Assembly: GCA_028583405.1 (NCBI GenBank)
Contig: CM053263.1
Coordinates: forward strand, 1,343,215-1,407,214
DNA length: 64,000 nt
Direction of reading: 5' to 3'
Source of the DNA: Pogonophryne albipinna
Lineage: Eukaryota; Chordata; Actinopteri; Perciformes; Artedidraconidae
The first letter of the stretch is position 1. Each line of letters starts with the position of its first letter. The translations under genes and the position numbers were made by a program. Positions 1-15,436 of the stretch are shown here, piece by piece. The notes under the pieces are model-generated. The model made no database searches. It was given only the letters and a program-made list of their open reading frames with translations, and was not told the DNA's origin.

Positions 1-146
1 AAGCATGCTGTTAACAGTACTATATAAATAGTGCTATAATCGCTAGATATTTACTGTGATTATCTCAAAAGACTGATTGCTACCAAGATGTATTTACGCA
101 TGTGAGTGTGAATGTGTGTTTACTTTTGCAACCATTTATGTAGCTT

Positions 147-215
147 AATCCCTGTTACTGCTGACTGCAGCACACACCTGTTGAATGGCACTTTAGCTGG
201 CACACACACAAACAC
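147..215 (+). repeat. Dispersed repeat, copy 1 (partner near 16895)
   Basis: The segment starting with the motif atccctgttactgctgactg and running into a CA-rich stretch recurs with few differences at about 16895-16965 in the same orientation. Similarity starts abruptly at the atccctg motif and fades in the CA-rich tail. The family is not one I can name. It may be the 3' part of a SINE-like element ending in a simple repeat. Confidence 0.6.
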
Positions 216-2344
216 ACATCCACTCTCTTTCTGGAGCAGACACATACACACAGGGGCATGTAGAGGTGCCCCCCCCCATTACTTTCTGCCAGAGCTGTCA
301 ATCCTCACAATGCCATTGAGTTTGAACAGCAGTGGCTTCAAACACACACAGCCAACACTCTCTCCCATTGGCTGTTGTAAATAATATATTTTACTTCATC
401 TAAAAGGCTTTGAAAGTGCCCACACAGCCTTTAACTTCAAAGCCAGAAGGTGACACAGGCACGCATACATTTGTTGAAAAAAATAAAGCCTTGTGCTTTA
501 CTGTAGCGATGGTGTCCTCTAAGTTGAAGCAAGGTAAACCTTTTCAATAAAATGTCAACTTCCATAAGTCACAAGGTTGCAGATGAATTGAAGATATGAC
601 GTGGTGCATACATCAATGCCACACACGATACATTGAGCAAACCTACAGGACATTTGAACATAAATAAGTTGTGTAAAGTTGATCCAAACCATCTATGTCT
701 TGTCTTTGTTCATTTTAACGAGCGCCTGCATCCTTTAAAACGTCTGTGCTCCTCAGTGTGTGGAGCTGCTTCCTTGTAAACTTCTCTCTTCCCTCTGACT
801 TCACTGTAGTTATAAAAGGATACAGATTGTTTCACAGCAATAATGACTTGGAAGTGAGTTTCTAGCCAAACTTTTAGGTTGCCAGGCAACTCGATTGACA
901 CCAGCGACCGTATATGGACGTTTCCTTATTTTATCTTAGCTTTCAACTTCCTATCACTGCTACCCTGACTCTTCTGACACGTCCCATGTTTTTTCTCTGT
1001 AAAGCATTATGTCTTAAACTGGTCAGGTACTGGTTCTAAATCTCCTTTTCTCAGTGTTTCTCACACTATTATGTTGCTATCTCTTACATTCTTATACCAT
1101 CTCTCTCTTGTTCCATATGTCTTTCTTTGTCTTTTATTGCTTCTTTTTGTTCCAAAAATGTGCGTGTTAGTTAAAGGTTGGCGATATAAGGGCATACAAC
1201 TTAAGAATAACTTATACTACTTTCACTGGACCTATTTGTATATTTTGGCCTGCATTTGAAATGAAATTCTCCTAAAATACCTGGTTTTAATCATACACTT
1301 TTAAAAGCTGTCCCATTTGAACTGATCAGAGACTGGGGATTGTGCCACAAATAACCACTCTACAGTTACACATGTTGTATTAAAGCCAAAACATTGATTA
1401 CAACATATTTTCACTTCAAATATGTTCCATGTCTTTACCCGCACATTCAGGTCAATTCAGTTAATACATTTCCTCTGATTAATATTCATAAAGGCACACT
1501 TTAGGGAGAATACACAGTCTCAGCCCTGTAACCTCAGTTTTGTCTGATTTTTTTCTCTAAAGGAATTGTTCATGCCTTTGGCTAAAGTATGACATGTAAT
1601 GCAGCCAACCTGTTCACTTTAATAAAGCAATATAGCATCATCACTAGTGTAGCAATGGAAGGAGATGTTTTTCCTACTAATTATATGGCCAAGGGGTAAC
1701 AGGGTGATATGCACATGAAAGCATCCCCCTTCTCTTTCCTCCCCTGTCTCCTCCTCTCTCTGCTTCTTATCTGTTCACTTCTCCTTCTCTCTCAGCCTTA
1801 CTCTTTCCGTACATGCTCCCTGATCTAATTAAAATGCCATCTTCAGTTCACTGGTGAGCCCCCTCCCCTCTTCTCTCTGGGCTCTGCTGCAGTGTAAACA
1901 CGCTGTGTCATATTTAAAGTCTGAATCTGCTGTGTCATGATTTGAAAGCTAAGCGGCTGATCCGCCATGTTTGACAATTTGTCTGTGCCATGTTTTGGTG
2001 GACTGTGGCACGCTCAGGGCCATTATCGCCACCCTGGAACTGATCTGGAGGTGAGAGCCTGTTGATTTCATGTTGAGGCCTGCAGCTATGGATTAAACTC
2101 ACTTCACAAACATTATAGTTTGAATTCCTAATATTTGTCCTTTCTAAATGGGCTGAGTTTTTTTTAAAGATCTTTCAACACAGACTTATGATGTCGTCAA
2201 CTATCTCTCACTCCTTTTCTGTAATTTGCTGCCCCATTCGAACATACACAAACACACACACCATCACACAAGTAAACATGTGTACAGAACAATGAGTTGA
2301 ATTCATGAAAAATGTGTACTTCAGTGCAATCGTGGTCTTTTTCC

Positions 2345-2386
2345 TGAATTTCCCTACGGGGATCAATAGAGGTTTATCTTACTTAT
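2345..2386 (+). repeat. Short LINE/SINE 3' tail relic
   Basis: The motif aatttccctacggggatcaa followed by an A/T-rich end is the typical 3' tail of a very common teleost non-LTR element family (Rex/RTE-like). A related copy in the opposite orientation is present near 55973-56010. Only the tail is present, and no reverse transcriptase sequence is associated. Confidence 0.5.
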
Positions 2387-4460
2387 CCATTTTTTAGAAG
2401 AAGATTTACTACTTTTCTCTTTTTTATATCATTTTAAACTAAATACTTATTTAATTGACTACAAGACAAAACAATTCATTTATTTATCAAAAAAGAATCT
2501 GCTGATTAATCCATGATGTAAATAAATGTTGGCTGCAGTCGTTATTTGTTCAGCCTTATCCTAAGTCATACAGAATCACGTACACACCTGCCTGGAGGCA
2601 ACAAAACAACATCCTGAACCCTTTGGTCCAGAATATTTAACACAGGAGTCAGGGACATCTACAAGGTCTTCTTTTGTCTTCCCTGATACTGTAAGGGTTT
2701 ACCTTTTAGCTTGACTTCCACGCAAGTATATTTATTCTAACAGAAGGTTGTAGTCGGATTGACCAACACATCCAGAGACAGCAGCTCTTTCTCCACCCTA
2801 CACTCTAAAAACAAATGCCTTCGCTCAACAAAGAAAATCAACGCAACAGTTTGCATCGATGTTTATTGAGTTAAGACAACTTCTAATGAAATTGTCTGAA
2901 AGCAACAAAGTTATTTGAGTTAGGGGAGAAGGCTTTTCCTCTACAATCAGAGGTGTTTTTAATTACTCACTTACTGTAATTGGTAGCATAAACACAAGTT
3001 TTGAAGTTGATTACTCAAAAGATTAAGTTGTTCCGACTAGTTTTACCACATGATTTAAAAGGAATTTTAAGTTGTATGTACTTAATTACCATCATTGTGA
3101 ACACACATTTTTAAGTTGACAACCATTTATAAATTAAGTTGCTCCAAATATATTGTATTCAATAGTTTTTTTCTTAGCTTTTTCATGTTTTTGCCTTTAA
3201 AGAAAGAAATTAATTGATTCCACAACAAAAATATTAGGCAATTCACTTTTTATTTTGAACTGCAGTTGTTTTATTTCAACACATGATGTTTCAATCAGGA
3301 GAGAATTCATTTTGTTTGAACATTTATTGACACATGCCATATGATAAGGTGCATGAACACCTGAAATCACAGCTGACTGCAGGAGAGAGGAGAGCCATTT
3401 TATAGTTTGGCTGCAGCTCGCTGATTGGCTGCTGGAGAATGAGGTGAAATGTAATAGGTTAAAGAGAACGCCTGTGATGAGCTGATTATATGCAGCTGTG
3501 GAGTGAATGTATATACACCCAGTCTTCCTGAAAGAACTTGCGCTGAGCTTCATTTCAATCTTGAAAAAAAAGATAAATAACACAAATTTAAATTGCCCCA
3601 CAAATAATAAATAAACACATTAGCCATATTACCATGGGACATGGGGACACAGCAAATACATGCTGCCATCACATCGAAGTTAGAGGCCTTTGCATATTTA
3701 AAACCAGTGCCAAATATGTAACATCTGTAAAGTTGTTGTAAAACTACAGTAACAAACTCTCAATGGCCACCAATCTGCAGATCACACACATACAATTTAC
3801 AAAAGATGTAACAAAGATGTTTACACTGTCGACAGTCATTATTTCAAACAGTATGAAGACATTTAACGCAGAATGCTTGCTCATTCATTGGTTTCCCTCG
3901 ACCACGATGGTTGCCATCGTATGGTCAGATCCTGGGGTGGACCGGTCACTGATGAAGGCGATATTCATGTCCTTTTGAAGCACATTAAATAATAGGTTAG
4001 CTGCATAAGAGTTAATGAATTAGGTAATTTCATACTTTTTAAACTGTCACTCTTAGCGAATTCAGAGCCATTATTACCAGCTGCTAAAGCAACGCTGGTA
4101 TTGTGTGTTGATCTGTTGGTATCTCATCAGCTTCCAATGAAAGCCGACAGATTGCCAGTTTAAAGGCAGCTCTCCAATTGGTCCAGAGCTGTCATGTAAC
4201 CTTGTCTCCCATACATTGATGAATGAGTGAACTCTAATCTAATTCTAATCTTCAGCAACCTCCAAGTCGGATTTAATTATGAACTCAACAAAGATAGATT
4301 GAAATGCACACCCACCTACCCACATCCACACACAAAGATGAGCATACAGTGCGATACATGCTGTAATGCTTTTGAGGGAGGCAAACACAGATTTAGATTT
4401 ATTTAGCATGATTGGCCACATTTTCTTCATTCTTGCATTGTAGTAGCTTTCTAGCTAACT

Positions 4461-5157
4461 CAGGGGTCGGCAACCCGTGGCTCCGGAGCTGCATGCGGCT
4501 CTTTAAGCCCTCTGCTCTGGCTCCCTTGAGCTTAGACAAAAATAAGAAGGAAATAAAATAATAATATTTGTAGGACTATTTATATTTTGTTGCATGGTTG
4601 AAAATGTTTCGTATCTTGTATTTTGAGGTGTTTTTAATTAGGTCAACTAAAATATGCGTCTTGTCCTGCTGCGTCCCGCACCAGCGCCTTTTCTTGCAGG
4701 CGAATAACCTGACCCCCGGCTCCATGAGCGAACTATGGATAAATCAAAGAAAAGAAAAGTACCGGAGGAACACAGAGGGTTTGATTCTGCGTGGTTAGAG
4801 TTATCTGCTTTCACAGCAAACGATGCTGGCTTACCGGTATGTTTGATATGTGGAGAGAAGTTGTCAAAGGTGCTGCAGCCTTTACGTGTTGGAGGAAAAA
4901 CACGGAAGAGGAAGACAGCTGACGATCTTCAGTCATCATTCAATCAGTTAACTCTTTTTAGGGTGCAGCTATATGTTTGATTTATTTTAAAGTGGGCCCA
5001 TTTGAATTATATTCATTTTCTTCAAATGTGCAGAGGACTCCCCAAGTACTGTGTTGATCTATCTAAGCTATCAAATATGTTTTGCGGCTCCAGACAAAAA
5101 AGATTGGTGGAAAAGGGGGCAAAATGGCTCTTTTGGTCAAAAAGTTGCAGACCCCTG
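4461..5157 (+). mobile_element. Non-autonomous hAT transposon with 8-bp target duplication
   Basis: The element begins caggggtcggcaaccc and ends with the near-complement gttgcagacccctg. It is flanked by identical 8-bp copies of agctaact at 4453-4460 and 5158-5165, the length made by hAT transposases. The subterminal motifs gcggctctttaag on the left and aaaatggctcttttggtcaa on the right are typical of a widespread vertebrate hAT/Charlie-like family. At 697 bp it is too short for a complete transposase, so it is an internally deleted copy. Confidence 0.88.
4735..4980 (+). pseudogene. N-terminal remnant of a hAT/ZBED-type transposase
   Basis: The 81-residue frame starts MDKSKKRKVPEEHRGF and contains the block LPVCLICGEKLSK, which resembles the beginning of hAT-derived transposase-like proteins. 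These begin with a lysine-rich start, then a TAD..GLPVCLIC block carrying the first two Cys of a BED-type finger. Here the two cysteines (VCLIC) are present, but the sequence then jumps to a basic stretch (GGKTRKRKTADDL), and the histidines and the whole catalytic domain are missing. It lies wholly inside the hAT element at 4461-5157 and is best explained as a leftover of internal deletion. There is no sign that it is expressed. Confidence 0.7.
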
Positions 5158-5370
5158 AGCTAACTGAAAAGCTCTACAGTACCATTTGAGCAATCAAAGT
5201 GTGAAACCATTTCTCAAATCACTCGAAACGTTTCCCCTAAATACGACTGGGAGATAAAAATAACACATATATTCAAATGTTTGGCATCTTTAAAAGAAAT
5301 CAGCTTCAAGCTGTCTCACACTTTTATCTAATTTAATCTTTTCTGTCTCATTACATTTTCCTGTTTCCGC

Positions 5371-5450
5371 TCTCTCTCTCTCGTTTTCTCTCTATCTCTC
5401 TCTCTCTCTCTCTCTCGTTTTCTCTCTCTCTCTCTATCTCTCTCTCGTTT

Positions 5451-5499
<49 letters not shown>

Positions 5500-5527
5500 T
5501 TCTCTCTATCTCTCTCTCTCTCTCTCT
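5371..5527. repeat. (CT)n simple repeat with tcgttttc interruptions
   Basis: A run of CT dinucleotides is broken several times by tcgttttctctctat, giving a loose higher-order pattern of about 25-60 bp. On the plus strand, which is the gene's RNA strand, this is a long intronic pyrimidine tract. Confidence 0.9.
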
Positions 5528-5924
5528 GTTGCTACCTGGCAACAAGCTGGTTTCCTTGGTGATGGAGCTTAGTAGCCTCACATTTGCAGAGACGGGGGTA
5601 TGTTTATGACAACTGGGACACACAGGAAGCATGCAGCGAAGGCATGCTCATACTAGTGTAGGCACTAGGATTTACACATATATATGCCCACTGATATTAA
5701 CACTTGTATGCATATGGCTTCTTAAACAAATGAATCATTCAATAAGTTGCATGATGTAATTCCCTGTTTTTAAATTAAATATCTTCAAACAAAGGCAGAA
5801 TGAGGCAATAAACAATGTGGCATAGAATTGTGAGCACAAACAAACATACTTATATTTACTTTCAGTCTAGCAATGTTTATAGTTTGGCAAAGGCCTTTAT
5901 TGTAAACAGCTTCAAACTGGCAAT

Positions 5925-6190
5925 ATTTTGGGGTAGGCCCTTTTCCTGTTTCAACATGGCCAGGTCCACAAAGATATGTTTTCCCAGTTTGGTTTGGAAG
6001 AACTGGCCTGCACAGAGCCCCGACATCAAACTCATCCAACACATTTGGGATGAAGTCGAGGCTGGACTGTGTCTGTGCCGCATCACCTAAACTCAGTGCC
6101 CAGCCCCACTCAGGCTGTTGTGGACAGGAACACATATCTGCAGCCAGGTCCCAACATCATGTGGAGAGCCTCCCAGGAAACTGGAAGCTG
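5925..6190 (+). pseudogene. Decayed Tc1/mariner transposase fragment
   Basis: On the plus strand the frame reads KNWPAQSPDIKLIQHIWDEV, clearly related to the Tc1 signature around the third catalytic residue ([17 protein letters not shown]). The preceding part (PFSCFNMARSTK) also fits the family region before it. The downstream end is interrupted by a stop, and no other catalytic motif or terminal repeat is recognisable, so only a 3' fragment of the transposase gene remains. It is a different and much older lineage than the intact copy at 47776-48798. Confidence 0.75.
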
Positions 6191-7851
6191 TTACCACTGC
6201 ATATAAATGCTGAAATATGCTTTCTAACACTCACATATGGATGTATTGTGTGGATGTCCTCATACTTTATTTGGCTGCCAAAAAACTCTGAATACGGCAC
6301 ATTACTCAACGTGTACTCATTACAGTAAATGTAAAGTGTGCTGAATAAGATTGATATCTGGTATGTACATTTTAAACATAAAAGGTAAACTGTCCGCCTG
6401 TAATATGTGTAATAACTCATCATAATAATGCACAAATTATCAAAAATGATCTGAAAGAGTACGTTTTTTAGCCATCGTGTAAATTCTGCTTATATGGTCC
6501 CCCTTCTCTGCTTTCAGCTTTTGTCCAAGGTCTGCCTTTATTTGTCAAATGAAGTGTCTGAGAGGTGTGCTGCAAGAAGTATAAATTGTTAGTCACTGTA
6601 TGAAAGAACCATGAGAAATGATCTGCCTCTGTGACTTTCACACTAAAGTTTTAGGTCGTAGTCACAAGGGAGACAGATGGGCTGTGAAGAAGATGGGTTT
6701 GGCTACAGCGTGTCCGAGAGAGAAAGAGAGAGATGTTTATCACTCGGCAGATACACTGTGGTGGTGCAGCTCTGTTCTGTTTACCATGTTTGGAGAAAGA
6801 AGGTGAACAAACGACTCAAAGAGCTAGAGAGAACCAGAGAGAGTCTCCAGTGTTAACATGACATTTTAATGAGTTCAAAAGGCAAAGAGCAATGAGGGAG
6901 GAGCACAGACAAGCAGAGGAGAGATTGTCTTGTCTCTTTGAACTCAAAACTGCACAGCCAAAACGGCCTATTCCTTTTTAGGGTCCATGTTTTGTATTTA
7001 GTCTAACCACTCCACTATTTATAATTGCATGCAATTTCAATTAGCTTGCACAGGCAAATGTATTAGTGGCGCTTTATTAAAACCTGTTGGTTCAGAATGA
7101 TAATAGCAGCCTCTACAGCTTTCCATAAGTGTCATTAACTGACACTAGCTACTCCTTTCACTGTAATTGTCATCGGAGCTAATAGTCCCTGTGCGTGACT
7201 TAATTCAAGAGGCCCATTTATGTGAATCTGAAAGAGAAACATTGATACAAGCCCTATTCAAAGTGGAAATGTTTTAAGAGTTGTGGGTTGGTTCGGTTTC
7301 CCAATGACAAGAATATTTTTCTTGTATTTATAGTACATGTGTCCCATAACGCGAAACAATTATATAAATGTCTAGATATCTTAAAAAAAACAAGAAAAAG
7401 GAGCTTAAAAGTCAGAAGTGCTTTATTGCAATAGAGCCCAACATTCTTTCACAATGTCCTAAATAGTCACATATATTACAATACCTTACATCACAGCATA
7501 TAATCATGGTTTGGAAAATGCATACATAATAGCATCAAAAGAAAGTGTTTTACTGGGTTGTATAGCAGCAGTCATAACCCTCGCGGGTAAAATACAAATC
7601 ACAAGGATTGGCATCCAAGTTTGATACGGGCATATTTTAATGGATATGGCTAAAATAAAGCAGTTAAAATGCAATGTCTTAACTTTTCTCCACTGTGTTT
7701 TGTCCATCAATCCGTAGTGTTTGGTTGTGATTGACTGCTCTGACACCCTGGTTAGCAAAGTACACAGATTTGCTCCAATGGTAACCCCTATCTTAGCAAA
7801 GAGCAGTGTACTGCTGTACACACCGGTGTAGATTGGACCTATCACCAGTTA

Positions 7852-8180
7852 CGGCCCGTCCACACAGCGGCGTGCGTTGACGCTTGCCGACGGGCGTGTC
7901 TGACACTCGACCAACAACCAATCACATGAATCTCCCGCCCCAGACACACAAGCACGCGGTTTGATTGGCTAGAGCTTGTACTGGCATATGATTCGATTGG
8001 CTGACGCCTCCGTCGAGGCGTCAAAAGTTGAACATTGCTCAACTTTTGAAGCGAGCAACGCCAGCAACGCTCCACGTCGCTTCCCAAAATGCAGTTCGGC
8101 TAAAAGTGACGTCACCTCATTCAAAGTGAATGGGCAGAAGCGTTGGAAGTTTCAACGCACGCCGCTGTGTGGACGGGCCG
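7852..8180. mobile_element. MITE with perfect 29-bp terminal inverted repeats, TTA-flanked
   Basis: The left end cggcccgtccacacagcggc and its continuation to 7880 are the perfect reverse complement of 8152-8180. Both sides carry TTA (7849-7851 and 8181-8183), which fits the 3-bp TWA target duplication of PIF/Harbinger-type elements. In the middle is a second palindrome, caaaagttga and tcaacttttg around a 7-base loop, near 8020-8050. The interior is GC-rich and has no transposase, so the element is non-autonomous. The perfect repeat ends point to a fairly recent insertion. Confidence 0.85.
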
Positions 8181-8183
8181 TTA

Positions 8184-11100
8184 AAATGACAAATGTGTCA
8201 AGCGAGCCACTGTTGCTAATGTATGTAAGTTGAGGCAGCACTCTAACACAGTCATATGTTAAACTTTGGAAGGCTTGTTTGATTGAATGATGATTCAAAC
8301 AAGATAATGCTCTGTTTTTCATTCACACCTGCACTGTAAAAACTGTTGCTTTGGTAAAAATAATGTGTCAACAGTTTCCAAGCAATTTTAAGAGTTTAGT
8401 CAACTTTTGCATTTTTTGAGTTGGTGAAACTTACTTTTTTTGTTTTCCTCTACTCAAGAATGTGTTACTTTGATAAAACTTATAAAAAAATGCAATTTTA
8501 GGAGTTGGGTAAACTCACTAATGTGATTTTTTCTGCAGGTGAAAAGATGAGTTGAGCCTACAATTAAAAGCCAAGATATTAAGTGTCACCAATGCAAATA
8601 ACAATCTGCTAAGAACCACATAAGACAAGAATAAATAAAGTAAATTATAAAACACAATTGAGTTGCTGTATATACGACAACCCTTTCAATATTTGATAGC
8701 ATTGAAACATTGCAGATTAAACTAATAGATTTAAAAAAGGGAATGTTATGGACATGTTAATACATTTTATTAAAATGTGATTATTTCAAAAACAATTTTC
8801 ATAAAACAGTAACAAGTTTGTTTAAAAGCACAACACATGAACATACATGGAGACACATGGTTATTACTTGATGGTTATAACTGCAGCTGGCTCGTGGGCA
8901 ACGTATAGCTTCATGCTGTGCATCACGAGCCTCTGTTGCACTTAAACCTATGCTGTTCCTTGTATATACAAACGAAACACTAAATTGAGTACAAATCAGG
9001 ACACACCACGTGTTTTCCTCAACAACAAAAATCAAATCCGTCAAACATGGATTTGCATCTATAGTGTTGCATAAGCATGAAAAATATAGTTTGCACTTCA
9101 TATTGAATAATAACAACTCGATGCTGTAACTGCAGACTATGAGTTTAAATTGGGTACACATCTAGATCGTAGAAAGATAATAAATTGCTCACTGTAAAAC
9201 AAACGGTGAAATACATACAGAGGAATTAATATCAAATAGGCGCATTAGTAACTTACTCTTACATAACCGCTGGGTTATAGAGTAGTAGGGAATAGCTTTA
9301 GCGGAGGTATCTTACCGCACAAAATGCTCGGCACCAGAGCCTCTGAGCCCCGTGGCCGCATGACGGTGGCCGGCCAACGCTTAGAGCGGCACAGGGGAAC
9401 AGTTTGCGGAGTTGATTCTTAATACGTACTCTTAACTTAACCACTTTTAACAGAATTGGATTGGTAAGCACTTGATGCAAACTTTGCCCAACACCATTTG
9501 TGCGAAAAAATAGACTACATGAGCATGACAGGGCTGAGTCTATCTTTAACAGCAAATTGGCGCTGGCATGCATTAAAATGTCAATGTTCCGTTCGAAACA
9601 GTGAGTACAAGAAAAGCAAATAACACTTGGTCGTTAAAAAGCAGTAATTAATAACTCAGGTGGTATGCTTACTTGTTTTACGATGATTTGAAGTAGTTCA
9701 GAAGCAGGCACATGTACAGCTGCCGCAGAATCGCTGTAAAGAGGAACCGGAAGTCTCACACCGCCGTATTCTCGTTTGAGGGCGTGTCATGACCGTGGCG
9801 TTGACAAAAGCCTTTTTATGAAGTTTTCCAAAACGTATTTATAAGAGAGTTCAGAAAATGTGACTATTAATTTATAAATTAATGAGTTCTTAAAACATGT
9901 TATTTAAACGCACATTGAAAAAAAATCAATTTAGGGCAAATAAATTACATTAGAAAATAGAGTTTTATTGACTTCACCATCGGAACCGTTTTTACAGGGT
10001 GGATGCTGTCCAATACAACCACAGTCTGAAATATTGGCTCACTTCCTCTAACCTTTAGGCCATTGTTGCTTATTTTAGCAGGAGTGGTTGTTATGTGGCA
10101 CTGTAGTTGTATTAATAACAGCAAGGGGTTAAATTGTTGGGTATGGTTCAGGTGATATTTGCGTGTGCGGGTGGCTCTGACTGTAAGTGGCCTCGTCTTC
10201 CACTGCTCTCTCCTTAACTGGTCCTCATATCACAGAGAGGTTAATTGGAGAGGAATTACCTCAACAAGTCTTAATGACACGCTAGCTACAGACACAGAGG
10301 GCTCTCTCCTTCAGCTGTAATGAGTCAAACTCAACACGTCTCAGTGGCTTGCTCTCATTTACCTGCTTCTCTACCAGATGTGGGCGTTTGCCACTCGCTC
10401 AAGGGTAGACGTCCGAACACTGCAGTTTATGAAACGAAGTAACGCGTGTCGGGGCAATGTTAGTAACTGTAGTGTGATAACTGAATTATAAAATTAACGC
10501 GTTACACTATACTCCGTTACCGACAACAGTAATATTATTACAGTAACTTTGTAACGCGTTACACCCAACGCTGGACGGCCCTCTGGTGGAAACCCTCAAA
10601 TATTCTCACTTAAACATGCAAGATGGATCCCTGTCTAGCGAAGGAAAAATCTGATTTGTCTAAGGTCATTCATAACCGTTCCCCATTCAAGAAAGGCTTG
10701 CCAGGAAAACACATAAATTCCCTGCTTCACTTCCTTTGCTGTTTCCACTGAGTTGCAGTACATAGCAGTTGGTGGTTGAGTGCCTTGCTCAAGGGCCTCT
10801 CGATGGCAAATGAAGAGCCATTCATTTTCCTCCACATCTGAGGATTTCAACAGTTGGCTTGATGTTAAAGAGCCGTCTTCTCGATGCTTACGCAACCTGT
10901 GAGCCACACAGAGGGGCAAATGAAATGTAGCCTAATGAGAGAGACTGATGAGCTGCGTTCAGAATCACTCAATGTACCATAGCTGAAACTTAATAACGCT
11001 GTCACGTGGCCTCATTTCAAGTGCATGATTAATTTTGTTGTGCGTGTTATGTGAGGTTTTGAAGGTTCAGTGTAACATGTTCACAGTACTTTTACTCATG

Positions 11101-12498
11101 TATGTTTTAGTAGTTTATATTCACGGCTTTGTTGTTGTTTTCTACCAGGAATCAGGTTTAAGCTATACTTAAACATTGCTTGCTAAATGGATGCACCACA
11201 TTTTCTTGCTTTTCTTCTTTTTTTTGTCATTGATCAATGTTTCACCTCAACGATTAACGTCTATCTAGTTTGCATTGATTATTCATTCCTCCTAAATGCC
11301 CTTTGGAAAATTAGGAATTATGGATCAATTCAAATGTTTATAATGCATTCCAGCTCAATAGTGCAGACTAGACATGACTTTATAACTGAGATGTTGGCTG
11401 TTGGTGAATGTGATGTATACATCTTGCAGGAAACCCCATGTTGTGTGGGGCATCTGTGGTCACACACATAAACTTCCCAAATCCCCTCCAGCAACAGAGT
11501 GAAAATGAAAGATCAACCCAGGACAAATGGACAAGAATTTAAAACCTGTACATAACTGCAAAGCAAGAACACACTTTGAACTTTTGAGCAGTGTCCACAG
11601 AGAATACAGGAACATTTTGATATTCAGAATCTACACAAGCACATTCACCAACTTTACACACTCACATTACAGTGACGCAGCAGGGAGAAGCTCTTTGAAG
11701 ACAGACGCTTACGAAGTCTCTGTGTTTGCCCATGTGCGTGTATGTGTGTGTCTGAGCCTGCTGTATGTGCACTGACCTGTGTGACCAGAGACTGTGTGTG
11801 TTGTTCCGTCAGCTCTTATGTACTGTCACACCCCTTGACTTCTCTCTGTTTTGCCTACAGGGCGTTAAGAGTAGTGCAGCAGACTTTATTCAATGTCTTG
11901 TTATATAAATGTCATTTATCATCCGTGCACATCAGTCAGCTAAGCTCAGCATTCTTGTGCTTAGGCCTATTTCTAAAAAGGACGTTTTTATTAGGGTAAG
12001 ATTAAGTTAATAAGGTGATAGCTACATCTTAAGTGCCAAATTAAAGAACCTGCATCTCCCGAAACCTCAGATGACCTTACCTCCTCATAAATATAACTTT
12101 TGAAGTTGCAATCTTTGTAAACAAAGGTTTACAGATGACTCATGAGTCGACTAAAACCCACAATGCGTTTTCTTCTTATTGCCAACAATAATTGTTTTAA
12201 GCGTAGGTGTGAATTTTTCAGATGGTGGATATTTGGTTTTGGATTGAAAAAGTGTTTAAAGATCGTCCTTCAATCAACAGGACTTTAAACTTTTTAAATG
12301 TTTTCAAAAACTCTTCCGTTGGCTCTAGCCTTTTAATGGGATTTCACAGATTTGGAGACATGAATTTTAAGAATTCTTTCTGCCAAATATTTACATTAAG
12401 TTATCATTTATTTTCCTGGAAATGGAAACATACCCCCTGGCAACAGGATACATGCAACTGTCTTCAAACTGTTGGTCGGCTTTCCCATTCATTCATCT
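8184..12498. other. Intronic stretch without a gene
   Basis: It contains an AT-rich repeat beginning cactgtaaaaactgttgc near 8331, similar in style to the one near 2802. A DNA-transposon relic with palindromic taacgcgtta motifs lies at about 10435-10576, and a SINE-core-like piece (gtgccttgctcaagggc) near 10770. The open frames in between show no family features. Confidence 0.45.
10435..10576. repeat. DNA-transposon relic with acgcgtta palindromes
   Basis: Repeated aacgcgtta motifs, a run of taccgacaacagtaat, and the end gtaacgcgttacacccaacg are typical of the terminal part of an abundant fish DNA transposon. The opposite end is not recognisable, so this is a fragment or a diverged small element. 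I do not assign a superfamily. Confidence 0.45.
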
Positions 12499-12618
<120 letters not shown>

Positions 12619-12659
12619 CTAAGACAAGAAAAGGAAGTAAAGAAAATGAGACAGATGTT

Positions 12660-12719
12660 GAGACAGAGGAGAGAGAAGAAAAAGAGAAGAGATGGAGATA
12701 GAGGGAGAGAGAGGGAAAG

Positions 12720-12757
<38 letters not shown>

Positions 12758-12768
12758 GGAGAGAGAGG
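12660..12768. repeat. (GA)n purine-rich simple repeat
   Basis: GAGA runs interrupted by gata and ggga form a purine tract on the gene's sense strand. Confidence 0.9.
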
Positions 12769-15140
<2,372 letters not shown>

Positions 15141-15263
15141 AAGAGAGAGAGAAAGAGGAGGGGGTTTAATCTTGCTTTGCAGTATGTCGGTAACACTTGA
15201 TAATACACACTTGATTAATAACATTGTTTAGCACTTGAAGAAAATAAGTCAGCTCAAGGTTTA

Positions 15264-15265
<2 letters not shown>

Positions 15266-15330
<65 letters not shown>
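15266..15330. repeat. (CA)n microsatellite, 65 bp
   Basis: Pure CA run ending exactly where the hAT-type terminus tagggatgca begins at 15331. Confidence 0.97.
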
Positions 15331-15333
<3 letters not shown>

Positions 15334-15436
15334 GGATGCATATCATTGACGTTTTTGCGATACCGATAGTCGACCGATACATATCGTGATACTTTCATGT
15401 TGCATAAGGGAAAAATGTAAGCGCTTTATGATATAG

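Larger units (their letters stand above)
1..4452. other. Intronic stretch without a gene
   Basis: The short open frames here have no recognisable protein content. Visible pieces are a dispersed repeat copy (about 147-215), a short LINE-type 3' tail (about 2345-2386) and a pyrimidine-rich patch near 1725-1880. An AT-rich segment from about 2802 begins with cactctaaaaac, like the 5' end of a common fish non-autonomous repeat. The part around 1960-2080 is of ordinary unique composition and could be a conserved non-coding element, but this is a guess. Confidence 0.5.
5166..7848. other. Intronic stretch without a gene
   Basis: It contains a CT-rich simple repeat (5371-5527) and a decayed Tc1 fragment (about 5925-6190). 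The rest, including the relatively GC-balanced segment 7050-7260, shows no recognisable gene or transposon. Confidence 0.5.

Noticed and set aside
8331..10000. Possible CACTA/EnSpm element between cactgtaaaaactg (8331) and gtttttacaggg (about 9988)
   Set aside because: The ends are only partly complementary and no matching 3-bp target duplication or transposase could be found, so the pairing may be chance.
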